A DNA stretch of 64,000 nucleotides from Apoda limacodes (lineage: Eukaryota > Arthropoda > Insecta > Lepidoptera > Limacodidae), in contig OX291545.1 of NCBI GenBank assembly GCA_946406115.1, forward strand, positions 15,824,001 to 15,888,000, in the 5' to 3' direction. A program made the translations under genes and the position numbers. Below are positions 13,133 through 23,017 of this stretch, one piece after another (the first letter of the stretch is position 1; each line of letters starts with the position of its first letter). The notes beneath the pieces were generated by a model. The model ran no database searches and was not told the origin of the DNA. It saw nothing but the letters and a program-made list of their open reading frames with translations.

Positions 13133-13360
13133 TTAGTCTACGAGCGATAAGTCTCGTACTCCTCGATGGATGCCGTTGTATTTCTTATAGCACCCGTTCT
13201 CTGCGATCTGGACCAGCACCAGGAATCCCGTCACGATGGCCATCTCAACCAGGATTGCGGCCTGTCATGAAAGAATTGTGCGTGTTAATAAAAACTCTAT
13301 GGTCAGGATATGGATCGGGTTGCGGTCCCCCTTGGCGTTGAAGTATTTTCTCATGAACTA
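13133..13360 (-). pseudogene. Possible degenerate host exon(s), unidentified
   Basis: On the minus strand a GC-rich, coding-like frame starts at an ATG near 13354 (MRKYFNAKGDRNPIHILTIE). It meets a stop, then resumes in the same frame as AAILVEMAIVTGFLVLVQIA before a second stop near 13137. The second block would be hydrophobic enough for a membrane segment. It is preceded by TTTCATGACAG, which resembles a splice acceptor. The gap is only about 40 nt, short for an intron. I do not recognise the protein. It could be a decayed exon, a retrocopy, or chance. Confidence 0.3.
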
Positions 13361-13837
13361 TAAGATTAATCAAAAAAGTCGTAAGAAGTAAAGCAGAAAC
13401 AAACAAATTTCTATATCTCTACTATTATATTTTTATGTCGCATGCGGAAGCACTCAATATTTATGAGATATGATAAAAGAAAGTTTGAAGTGGCCGCTCT
13501 TTTATCATGACTTGCAACTCACACCACATTGAAGGGTTCGTACATAATATTGTCTTAACCTAAACCTTATTACTTGAATATTCAAGCTTAGTTGATTTAA
13601 TAAATATTTCCGACCCGAAATACAAACGCAAAGGAGAGAAACGACAATAATAATGGAGTGGAGTTAAACGGATAAAGGAACGGAATTTACTCGTAGCTCA
13701 TAGTCGGAAACATGAATATGCATGAGTGGTCAGCTGGCTTCGGAATTCCGATTAGACAACCTAGTTCCCGATCCCTAAAAGCACAGTTATCTAAAAGTGA
13801 CATTAAGTCAAATAATAAAATAAAATAAAATAATTTA
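13361..13837. other. AT-rich DNA, nothing recognised
   Basis: No feature could be supported. Confidence 0.4.
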
Positions 13838-14183
13838 TACCTACTAATATTAGAAATGCGAAAGTGAGACTGTTTGTTTGTTTGGCCTTTCTTCCCGTCT
13901 CGCAACAGAGCATTATCCCGTATTAATTATGCAGTTTATCCCGGTTTTAAATTCAAACTTCCCGCAGTAATAACTATGACCAAATTCCTCGTAAATGAAT
14001 ATAGCTCGTGAATGAACTATTGACGGCTCCGTGGTTCAGTGGGTGGATGACCCGACTGCTGAATTGAAGGGCGTGGGTTCGATTCCCGCACAAGACAAAC
14101 ATTTATTATTTGTGTTTGTCTTGATACCGAGTGTTTTCTATGTATAATATGTTTGTATTTACAAAAAAAAGTATACATATATA

Positions 14184-16140
14184 TTTTTTTTTTTTTTTTT
14201 TTTATACCACTAAGGTGGCAAACAAGCCTACAGTCCGCCTGATGGTAAGCGGTCACCGTAGCCTATGGACGCTTGCAACACCAGGGGCATCACTCGCGCG
14301 TTGCCGACCCTTCAGAAATCTAATAACTTCTTTTTTGAAGAACCCCATACTGTAGTCCTTAGAGAAAACCTTGGCAGGGAGCTCATTCCACAACCCAAGG
14401 GTTCGCGGGAGGAAGTTTCTCTGAAACCGCACTGTTCGCGACCATTTTGGTTCCAAAGTGTGAGAATGAATTCCCTGTCGATGGCGAGCGGTGCGATGGT
14501 AGAAAGTAGCCGTGGGCATCATTTCGAACAATTCCTCAGAACACAATCCATTGTACAAGCGGTAGAACACACACAGGGAGGCAAAGTCTCTCCTCAGACT
14601 TAAGGGATCGATACCGCAAGTGAGTTTGGGATCGTCGACAATTCTCACAGCCCGTCGTTGAACCGAGTCAAAAGGGCCAAGCTGGTATCCGGGTGCACCC
14701 GCCCAGAGATGGCAGCAGTACTCCATATGGGGCCGGACTTGCGACTTGTAAAGTAGCAACCTTTGCCCCGACGTGAAGTACTGCTTCGCTCTGTTGAGTA
14801 CACCAAGTTTTTTGGACGCCAGCTTTACCTTGTCTAGCAAATGATCTCGGAACTGAACATCGCTGGAGATGTCAACGCCAAGGATCCCAATGCTCTTAGA
14901 GATGGAGAGGGGAGTGTTCTGGAATTGTGGGACTACAGTGAATGGGGTTTTCTTAGCGGTGAACGCGCAGACTTGTGTTTTTGAAGGGTTAAATCGGACC
15001 AAGTTTTCCCGCCCCCAGTCAGAGATCTTGGACAGACCGATCTCGGTTTGAGACACAAGTTCTTCACGCTTTTCCTCCACAACGGAACGTGGGATGCTTG
15101 CACGGCCCGTGTAATAAGCGTCTCCAGTACTGTCATCTGCATAGCAATGTATGTTGTTGATGTCCAACATATCATTGATGTGCAGTAGAAACAGCGTAGG
15201 AGACAGCACAGAGCCTTGCGGGACACCAGCATTAATGTCCATGCTATCAGAGCAACTACCGTCAACTACGGCTCGTATGCTTCTGCCGGACAAAAAGCTA
15301 GCCACCCATTTGCACAAACCCTCGGGTACTCCGTAAGAAGGCAACTTCGATAGAAGACCCCGGTGCCAGACCCGATCGAACGCCTTCGCTATGTCTAGGC
15401 TACATGCCAATGCCTCCCCCTGACTCTCAATGGCTAGTGCCCATCGGTGTGTGAGATACACTAGAAGGTCACCAGTTGAGCGACCGTGGCGAAAGCCATA
15501 TTGACGGTCACTGATCAGGTCGTGTTTTTCTAGGTATCTCAAAAGCTGTGTGTTGATCACACGCTCCATCACCTTGGAGAGGAGAGAGGTTATAGCGATA
15601 GGCCTGTAATTCGATGGATCTGATCTATCGCCCTTTTTGGGCACCGGGTGCACATTTGCAGTCTTCCATGAAGACGGAAATTGCCTAGTGTGGTAGGAAA
15701 GCGTGAAGAGGCGCGTGAGTACAGGACATAACTCAGGAGCACACTGCTTAAGCACCACTGCTGGTATGCCGTCTGGCCCACTCGACTTATGAACGTCTAG
15801 GGAAAGCGACGCCCGCCGGACCTCGCGCTGTGTTATAGTGATTTCCGGCATGGTCTTACCGCACCACGGTAAAGTAGGTGGTACAGCGCCTTCGTCGTTC
15901 ACATTCGAGTTAGAGGCAAAGAGACTGCCCAATAGATCGGCTTTCTCTTTTGCACTGTGGGCCAAGTCACCATCGGTCTTTCGCAGTGGTGGTAATGACG
16001 ACTGGCAGAAGTTCCCCTCGGCAGCTTTAGCAAGCGACCAGAAAGCACGACTCCCAGAAGGATAGCTCGCAAGTCGCCCACCTATTTTGCCGATGAATTG
16101 GAATTTTGCTCTGGCAGTTGCTTTCTTACTGAACCTCGAG
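14184..16140 (-). mobile_element. LINE family A, 5'-truncated copy with open RT
   Basis: This is a non-LTR retrotransposon copy on the minus strand. Its 3' end is the poly(T) at 14184-14203 (poly(A) in sense), next to the family tail TATACCACTAAGGTGGCAAA. Homology to the copy ending at 23007 stops at CTCGAG (16135-16140). It encodes RT but no endonuclease, so it is 5'-truncated and could move only in trans. No clear target-site duplication was found, apart from TAT-type ambiguity at the junctions. Confidence 0.9.
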
Positions 16141-16190
16141 TATCCGTTGTTTGGTTTCCATATTTTGCTTAGTTTGGGACCAAAGGACAT
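14253..16190 (-). CDS. Reverse transcriptase of LINE family A (chimeric N-terminus)
   Basis: This 645-codon open frame encodes an RNA-directed DNA polymerase of the CR1/Jockey group, which copies LINE RNA at a nicked chromosomal target. RT blocks are in order: SNYRPIAITSLLSKVMERVI (near residue 190); SLDIAKAFDRVWH, containing the first catalytic aspartate; GVPQGSVLSP; and HCYADD, the catalytic YADD box. The C-terminal region with RQGIHSHTLEPKWSRTVRFQ and NELPAKVF is shared by all family copies. There is no internal stop. The endonuclease domain is missing. The first 17 codons, including the ATG, read antisense through the tail of the SINE into which the LINE inserted, so the annotated start is not native to the element. 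Expression is unproven. Confidence 0.85.
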   Translation of the reverse strand: MSFGPKLSKIWKPNNGYSRFSKKATARAKFQFIGKIGGRLASYPSGSRAFWSLAKAAEGNFCQSSLPPLRKTDGDLAHSAKEKADLLGSLFASNSNVNDEGAVPPTLPWCGKTMPEITITQREVRRASLSLDVHKSSGPDGIPAVVLKQCAPELCPVLTRLFTLSYHTRQFPSSWKTANVHPVPKKGDRSDPSNYRPIAITSLLSKVMERVINTQLLRYLEKHDLISDRQYGFRHGRSTGDLLVYLTHRWALAIESQGEALACSLDIAKAFDRVWHRGLLSKLPSYGVPEGLCKWVASFLSGRSIRAVVDGSCSDSMDINAGVPQGSVLSPTLFLLHINDMLDINNIHCYADDSTGDAYYTGRASIPRSVVEEKREELVSQTEIGLSKISDWGRENLVRFNPSKTQVCAFTAKKTPFTVVPQFQNTPLSISKSIGILGVDISSDVQFRDHLLDKVKLASKKLGVLNRAKQYFTSGQRLLLYKSQVRPHMEYCCHLWAGAPGYQLGPFDSVQRRAVRIVDDPKLTCGIDPLSLRRDFASLCVFYRLYNGLCSEELFEMMPTATFYHRTARHRQGIHSHTLEPKWSRTVRFQRNFLPRTLGLWNELPAKVFSKDYSMGFFKKEVIRFLKGRQRASDAPGVASVHRLR

Positions 16191-16300
16191 TGTGTGTTAT
16201 GTCCAGAAAAAATATCTAATATTTAATAATGATAGCTACAGCTATATCAATTGAATATTATAGGAATCCCAGGGCGGAGCCACTAGCAAAAGCTAGTAGC

Positions 16301-17140
16301 TTTTTTTACTTAAATTTTATTAGCGTATGTTATTAAGTTTACTTTAATACATACAAGACGATGAGCTCCCTGAATTTCATTTTGTTGGGTACAAAAGTGT
16401 ACCAGAATAATATCGGAATCCTCTTTCTCCCTGAACCTTGCGTGACGACAAGCGAGAATAACATAGTATATTATATATGCAATCACCATATATCAATGAA
16501 CTTACAGCAATATTTCTTTTCTGAGTGAGATTTTACCTAATAAATAAATACAATGTCTGGAATCTGCGATACGTAATTAGTGTATTAGATATAGTATATG
16601 GATATAATAATGGGCCTAAGGCTAGATGTGTTTTTACTACGTACTTAAATAATTATGAATTATTAAAATGTATATATTAATAATTTTAAATATTATTAAT
16701 CTTTTTATCTAAGAGTTGAAGAGCCTTTTTAACACAAACTTGTAAAATTGAAAAATTGTGAAAAATCATGAATATGTAAAAAAGTGGGATATATAACGCT
16801 GGTAAGGATAGGGCGTGATTATCCGGAATTAACAGTAGGTATCTTTGTTGTTGTATATTACTTCTTCCACCTATGTTGAATAGGCAGGTAATACTAAATA
16901 TACTTTCGCATTCACGTTATAGAGCCACTTCCGTCGATAAAAAAGTATAAAGAAAACTAAATTCATGCTATAGATTTTTAAATAAACCGGATCAAAAATT
17001 AAGAAATGAAAATGTAAATAATGTCAAGAAGACAACTTGCTACCGTACTGATTACCGACAAACTGATTGTAAATATATGTAGTGTAAAATTTGTTTTTTG
17101 TCGCTGACGATAAGATGGGTTCATTATATAAATGTACCTA
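16301..17140. other. AT-rich DNA, nothing recognised
   Basis: No gene, RNA or repeat could be supported. Confidence 0.4.
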
Positions 17141-17274
17141 CAGAGCAACAAACTTTTCTGACTATGTGACCTTAGGTGTTTGATAGCTAGTGTCGTTGTA
17201 AGTTTACACCATTTCAATATGGCGACTGTAGTTTGGATTTTGGACCACCGGGTCAGAAAAGTTTGTTGCACTAT
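17141..17274. mobile_element. Short inverted-repeat element (MITE M1), copy 1
   Basis: A 134-bp unit has terminal inverted repeats of about 20 bp: AGCAACAAACTTTTCTGAC at the left and GTCAGAAAAGTTTGTTGCAC at the right. A second copy at 41267-41372 has the same ends and a related core (CATTTCAATAT, then GACTGTAGT). It has no coding capacity, as expected for a non-autonomous DNA transposon. The superfamily is uncertain. Confidence 0.75.
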
Positions 17275-17405
17275 TACTTTTAAGTGATTTTGTACTTTAT
17301 ACGTGTACATAGCTGTTAAGATGTTGGTAATATACACAGTTAAAACAGTAAGACAAAACTTACTGGCCGAACCCATTCCTAGATAAAACTTAAATTTAAA
17401 ATTTA

Positions 17406-17720
17406 TTTATTTAAATATGTACTAGATTTTGCCAGCGACTCCGCTTGCCCCAAATTCGGTTATCGGCGTGGAACTTCTTGATTAACTATGAAGTTTATCA
17501 TACTAATGTAGTTTGATATAGCTGTAGCTATAGTTAGCTTAAGCTCAGTAACAGTTTTACTTTGGACTTTTTGGGATAAATAGTAGCCTATATCCTATTC
17601 TAGGATTTCACCTATATGTGTGCCAAATTTTATTCCGATCCGTCCAGTGGTTAAAGCGTTATTGAGTAAAAACATCTCAACATCCAAAATTTCACATTTA
17701 TTTATTATTAGTAGAATTTA
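17406..17720 (-). repeat. Repeat X/Z copy, reverse orientation
   Basis: In reverse complement the segment carries the X-type order: a head near 17710 (ACTAATAATAAATAAATGTG), then CCACTGGACGGATCGGAATA, and a tail near 17430 (GCCGATAACCGAATTTGGGG). It is non-coding. Confidence 0.6.
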
Positions 17721-17732
17721 TTATATAAGTAC

Positions 17733-17873
17733 TTTTTAGGGTACCATACCCAAATGGTATTACTAAGACTCTGCTGTCCGTCTGTCCGTCCGTCCGTCCG
17801 TCCGTCTGTCACGAGGCTGAATCTCATGAAAATAAAAAAAAAACTCGCACTTAGCCGATTTCTTAGTTTCAAG
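17733..17873 (+). repeat. Repeat P copy, internally deleted
   Basis: The copy starts TTTTTAGGGTACCATACCC and has a GTCC-rich run (17780-17810). It ends ACTCGCACTTAGCCGATTTC, the other terminus of the family. Compared with the copy at 58095-58535, most of the interior is missing. It is non-coding. Confidence 0.65.
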
Positions 17874-18307
17874 TGAAATTAATTACGACTAATGACGCCA
17901 ACGTAATCCTAACAATCAAAAAAATTACACTTTATTTATTCTTAAGCTCCCAAATCCTAACCCGCCATTTAGGTGATCAGTAGGTACCTTTCGAACGGGT
18001 GGAGTGGGCTCGACATTGAAATGAGATCTATCGTATCAGACAATTTATTGTAAGCAGATAGTTTTACAATCTCATTATAGAGTTAATATTTAAGCCGTTT
18101 GTATATTTAAGCCAGATTAATTTGTGAACGACTCATCAATTAATTTCGTATTTAGAAAAGTGATTTTAAAAATCTAAATCAGGAAAATAATGATTTTTCT
18201 AGTTACTCGTAGGTAAGTAGGTGCCAACGTTGTATTTCATAATAATATTAATAAAAACTTTTAAAAAAAGAAAACAACCGGCTTTAAAAGAATGCACTGA
18301 AAAGGCA

Positions 18308-18500
18308 AAAATAGGGTGATTGGCAAAATAAAATGATTGATTTTAAAGTGAAAACTTCTTTAGCAGCGTTGTGCACTTTTTTGTGATGGGTAAAAAATTT
18401 TAAACTCTATAGGACGAATAAAAAGTAAGAGGAAATTGGGTTGATGAAAAGATGAAAGTGCGGATTACACATGTTAAAATGTTATATCCAGGTTTATATC
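18308..18500 (+). repeat. Dispersed repeat R, copy 1
   Basis: About 185 bp match 29816-30000 in the same orientation with high identity. Shared phrases include TTGTGATGGGTAAAAAATTT, AATAAAAAGTAAGAGGAAAT and AACACATGTTAAAATGTTAT-like text ending TATATCCAGGTT. No ORF is present. Confidence 0.75.
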
Positions 18501-19107
18501 CAGGTCCAATGTTCGTTTAGCATTGGTGACAAAAATATCAAAATTTTAGTATCATCTGTAACAAACTGTCATGCGTTCGAATACGATATTTTTATTATTT
18601 ATTTATACTTTTGCCACCAAAACACGAAGCTTTCCATGTTTGGAGGCGTGGTTTTTGTGTAAATCTGTCAAACTACCTATACATATTCATTGTTAATGGT
18701 AGTGTTAGTGTTATTATCGTAGTGTGTGCACGTCAACGCAGTTCGTTTACGTCAACCATAAATTTTGTTCGTAACGTTTCACAGGTACACGAACGATAGT
18801 TGTCGGTGGCAAAACTGGCGTTATCAATAGTGTAAAAAGTTTTAATCGTGGGAACTCTTAATCCCAAAACAAACGCGCCCTCAGAGGACAGGCTAAGAGG
18901 CAAGTTAAGTTTTTTAAAAATATAAAAGCTCCTACTATTTTTTTAATTTTATAATATTCAGCGATGTCTAAAAAAGTGACCCGCGCGGCATTGTATGATA
19001 AATTATTGCTTAATGTCAGGAAAGAAGCTGCAAATAGGCATATTGTAACACAACATGTTAATTCATAATATATGTTTTTAAGGCATATATAGACAATTTT
19101 AAATAAA
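18501..19107. other. AT-rich DNA, nothing recognised
   Basis: Overlapping short frames (18471-18799) lack domains. No RNA or element ends were identified. Confidence 0.4.
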
Positions 19108-19340
19108 ACCGAGTGGCCCAGTTGTAGAGCGTGCGGCTGCTACGTCAAAGGTGCCTGGTTCAATTCTTGGTAAGGGGCCAACAATATTGTTACAATTTGT
19201 TAATTGTAAAGTTATCTAGACTCTGGTTTGTGCCTGGCATAGCGATAGGCACATCAGCACAGTTAGGTAACTGTTCTGTGCTCTGTGAAACGTGGATGTA
19301 ACGGGCATACGTAATTTATATAATGAACTACCCAACTGCC
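19108..19340 (+). mobile_element. tRNA-derived SINE
   Basis: The head carries an A-box-like GTGGCCCAGTTGTAGAGCG and a B-box-like GGTTCAATTCT. It is followed by a body containing GCATAGCGATAGGCAC. The right boundary is approximate. Confidence 0.55.
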
Positions 19341-19451
19341 CAGGAAGGGTGTTTTTTAACTACCTACTTTTTAATCTACGATTATTTAAATCTTGTATGC
19401 ATGTTTGTATATTTCTTTAATACTTTTATGTACTTATGTACTTAAATAAAT

Positions 19452-19672
19452 AAAAAACCCGACTTCAAAAACACTAAGAACTAAAAAGATATTAACAAGT
19501 GCACCAAATCATACCAAATATTTATCTTAAAGCAGACGGGACTCATTTAATGCAAGTTCTAATAGTTAGAAGTATACAAATTGCTCAAACTATAGTAGTT
19601 ATCTTAAAAGGAGTACCGTCTGCTGAAATTTACCTTTGTTAATTTCTTAATGTTTTTGCAGTCGGGTATTTT
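19452..19672. mobile_element. Short inverted-repeat element M3
   Basis: The ends are AAAAAACCCGACTTC at the left and GCAGTCGGGTATTTT at the right, which are inverted complements with a few mismatches about 220 bp apart. A related right-end segment (TTCCTAATGTTTATGCAGTC) lies at 55985-56016. No coding capacity. Confidence 0.55.
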
Positions 19673-21214
19673 ATTTATTTAATTATGCATTTTTATTGAC
19701 GTGACAACGTCTTATAAATTGGTTTGCCGGGTGACACTCCAAGAAACTGCGTTACGCTCCGCTCACGTTATGCGCTCACAATGAGAGCGAGTGAGAGGCA
19801 CGCGCCCGCCTAAGAGCGAGAGAGACAGACATAAAATCATTGTCACGTAAAACTTTCGCCCGTATACCGACTTTACAGGCAACCAGTTTTTCCTTTTTTT
19901 AACAATACATTTTACACGGCTGCCACGTACACTTATTTGACAAGCGTTTCCTAGCAAAACAAACTCAAGAAATTAAATCGAATTTAGTTCCAATTTCTGA
20001 AGTACTAGTCGAGTAGGTACGCATACAAGTGACCGAGAAAAGGAGGAAAAAGCACCGTTTACACGTCGCGTCGCACGCATACAAAATACATGTTTACTAT
20101 CAAATGACGTCTATGAGCTCTGTCTCCAATCGTAGACAAATTGTGACTGTACCGAAAACGCCTGTGGTTGCGGGTATGTCACGCGTCGCTGGACGTCACG
20201 TGATTTTGTCGCAGAGAACAGATTTTCCTTTTACCGGAAACTATTTGCCACGTTTCACACGTGGTATTCGAATTTCTTTTACTTGTGGCAAAATATTTTT
20301 TTCAAGTTTAAACGATTAAAAATCTGCAAAAAGGTTTATTTTAAGTAAAACAGTGAGCGGCGAATGCCCATATTGCGAATAACATGGGCCAAGCGGCACA
20401 TGTTGATAAAACCGGGAGAAATATTATGTAAACTTCATTGTAGAACTATAGCATTTAAAACATGAAAAAAAATGATTGTTAGAATATTTTTCTTTAATTT
20501 TTACAATTTTTAAAGCCTGAATATTTTTTGTTAACACTGTATAACGTTGGACTTGTGCGTATTATCAAGATGTGTCATCGATTGATAGGATTCGCTCGGA
20601 TATAAGACAGTAGTAAACGACACATTTACATTAAATATCTTAAATATTTAAACGAGCACTTCATGTATATATGTATAATAATGTATATGTATATTTGCGT
20701 ATCTAGGAAACCGCTCTAATGATCTGGATAAAATTTTCTTCGGTCATGTTATCCTTAATAATTGTGACAAGACTACAGTACAAGACTACAGTAGGTTCTC
20801 ATATGTGGCATTAGAATGCTTTTAATATAACAATAGTTTCCCCATCCTTATCTCTTTCCTCAGAGTAATTTATTGGTGATGATCCTTTAGGTAGCTATCA
20901 CTTTTCTGTAATATCAAAATTTTTTTTTAATACTTTCAGTTTTAACCTTCCTAGTAATAATTTAAGATTTTCTAAAAATAGTTATTTAATAGAATGTTCC
21001 AGTTATACTAAATATATTCCTACTTTGTTACATGATTTTCAGTTTAACTTAAGTATATGATGAAATAACAAATTTATTTAGATCAGCTATTCACAAGTCT
21101 ACTCCCTCTCAGTATCACACTAGTAATATAAGTTTGTTTTTTTAACGGTTGTAAAATTTATGTTATTGTTCTTTTAATAAAACCGGGCCAAGAGCCCGAT
21201 TCTGCTGCCTGTAA
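19673..21214. other. No recognised gene
   Basis: The part at 19740-20330 is CG-enriched and has a 96-codon frame (20029-20319 plus) without recognisable domains. The rest is AT-rich with TA-rich patches near 20660-20700 and a short ACAAGACTACAGT tandem pair near 20770. No RNA gene was found. Confidence 0.4.
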
Positions 21215-23007
21215 GTGTTATACTTACAAGCTTACAAGCACACGGTCCGCCTGATGGTAAGCGGTCACCGTGGCCTATGGACGCTTGTAATATCACGGGT
21301 ATCACTCGCGCGTTGCCGACCCTTCAAAAATCCAATAACTTATTTTTCTCTTACTGTAGTCCTTAGAGAAAACCTTAGCAGGGAGCTCTTTCCACAACCC
21401 AAGCGTTCGCGGGAGGAAGTTTCTCTTAAACCGCACTGTACGTGACCACTTCGGCGCTAGAGTGTGAGAATGAATTCCCTGTCGATTGCGAGCGGTGTGA
21501 TGGTAAAAAGTAGCCGTGGGCATCATTTCAAACAATTCCTCAGTATCCATCCCATTGTACAAGCAGTAGGACACACACAGGGAGGCACAGTCTCTCCTCA
21601 GACTTAAGGGTTCGATACGGCAAGTGAGTTTGGGATCGTCGACAATTCTCACAGCCCGTCGTTGAACAGAGTCAAAAGGACCAAGCTGGTATCTGGGTGC
21701 ACCCGCCCAGAGTTGGCAGCAGTACTCCATATGGGACCGAACTTGCAACTTGTGAGGCAGCAACCTCTACCCCGACGTGAAGTACTATTTGGCTCTGTTG
21801 AGTACACCTAGTTTTTTGGACGCTAGCTTCACCTTGCCATGCAAATGATCTCGGAACTGAACATCGCTGGAGACGTCAACGCCAAGGATCCCAATGCTCT
21901 TGGGGATGGGATGTTCTGGAATTGTGACAATACAGTGAATGAGGTTGACTTGTGTCTTTGTAGGGTTGAATCGGACTAAGTTTACCCTTCCCCAGTCAGA
22001 GACCTTGGACAGTGTGGTCTCGATTTGAGACACAAGTTCTCCACGGTTATCCTCCACAACGGAAAGAGGTATGTTTGCACGACTCGTGTAATAAACGTCT
22101 TCAGTACTGTCATCTGCATAGCAATGCATGTTGTTGATGTCCAACATATCATTGATATGCAGTAGAAACAGCATAGGAGACAGCACAGAGCTTTGTGGGA
22201 CACCAGCATTAATGTCCATACTATCAGAGCAACTACCGTCAACTACGGTTCGTATGCGTCTGCCGGACAAAAAGCTAGCCATCCATTTGCACAAACCCTC
22301 GGGCACTCCGTAAGATGGCAACTTCGATAGGAGACCCCGGTGCCAGACCCAATCTAACGCCTTCGCTATGTCCAGGCTACACGCCAATTCCTCCCCCTGA
22401 CTCTCAATAGCTAGTGCCCATCGGTGTGTTAGATACACTAAAAGATAACCTATTGACGGTCACTGACCAGATCGTGTTCTTTTAGGTATCTTAGTGTATT
22501 AATCACACGCTCTTTTCACACTTTAGAATTGCGATAGGCCTGTAATTCTATGGATCTGATTTATCGCCCTTTTTGGGCACCGGGTGCACATTCGCAGTCT
22601 TCCATGAAGACGGAAATTGCCTAGGTGGTAGGAAAGCGCGAAGAGGTGCGTGAGTACAGGACACAACTCAGGAGAACATTCGACTAATGAACGTCTAGAG
22701 AAAGCAACGCCCGTCGGACCTCCCGTTTTTTTTTTATGGAGATTTCTGGCATGGTCTTACCGCACCACGGTAAAGTAGGTGGTACAGCGCTTACATCGTT
22801 CATATTCTAGTTTGAGGCAAAGAGACTGCCAAGTCACCATCGGTCTTTCGCAGTGGTGGTAACGACGACTGGCAAAAGTTCCCTTCGGCAGCTTTGGCAA
22901 ACGACAAGAAAGCATGACTCCCAGAACGATAGCTCGCTAGTCGCCCACCTATTTTGCCGATGAATTGGAATTTTGCTCTGGTAGTTGCTTTTTTACTGAA
23001 CCTCGAG
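21215..23007 (-). pseudogene. LINE family A, decayed RT copy
   Basis: This antisense copy of family A aligns throughout with 14184-16140 but is decayed. Two same-frame open parts (21302-21763 and 21785-22438) are separated by stops after the LNRAK and FTSG codons. The catalytic YADD box and SLDIAKALDWVWH survive, but GVPQGS reads GVPQSS. The N-terminal third (22440-23000) carries indels. The 3' tail is degenerate: the TATACCACTAAGGTGG end is not intact and no clean poly(A) is visible. Its 5' end stops exactly at CTCGAG (23002-23007), the same point as the copy at 14184-16140, although the flanking DNA differs. It cannot make RT. Confidence 0.85.
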
Positions 23008-23017
23008 GCAGCATTTA

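Larger units (their letters stand above)
14023..16212 (+). mobile_element. tRNA-derived SINE interrupted by a LINE
   Basis: The SINE head at 14023-14098 has an A-box (TGGTTCAGTGG) and B-box (GGTTCGATTCC), followed by a body to about 14183. The tail (TATCCGTTGTTTGGTTTCCA, then TTTGCTTAGTTTGGG) continues at 16141-16212. An uninterrupted version of the tail junction is seen at about 26790-26860, where GTATAAGTATTTATATCCG runs straight through. The intervening 14184-16140 is LINE family A on the opposite strand. Confidence 0.7.
13838..16300 (+). repeat. Repeat X copy split by nested SINE and LINE
   Basis: The head (CTACTAATATTAGAAATGCG) starts near 13840 and runs to about 14022. The tail (GATAGCTACAGCTATATCAA, then GGGCGGAGCCACTAGC) resumes at about 16228-16297. 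Read across the gap, the two halves follow the order of the uninterrupted copy at 3985-4258 (GAACTATTG, then a CTATAACTGCAGC-like phrase). Everything between is inserted DNA. Confidence 0.6.

Noticed and set aside
14023..14098. Possible tRNA gene
   Set aside because: A and B boxes are present, but no acceptor stem closes and a SINE body follows. The same applies to the heads at 8702, 19108, 25686, 47590 and 56628.
14265..14603. 112-codon plus-strand frame and similar antisense frames at 34723, 35326, 60767
   Set aside because: They recur only because they are antisense to the same family A RT coding sequence.
17777..17812. GTCC tandem as a functional microsatellite locus
   Set aside because: It is an intrinsic segment of repeat P, also seen as GGAC at 61176-61195 and as GACA at 33540.
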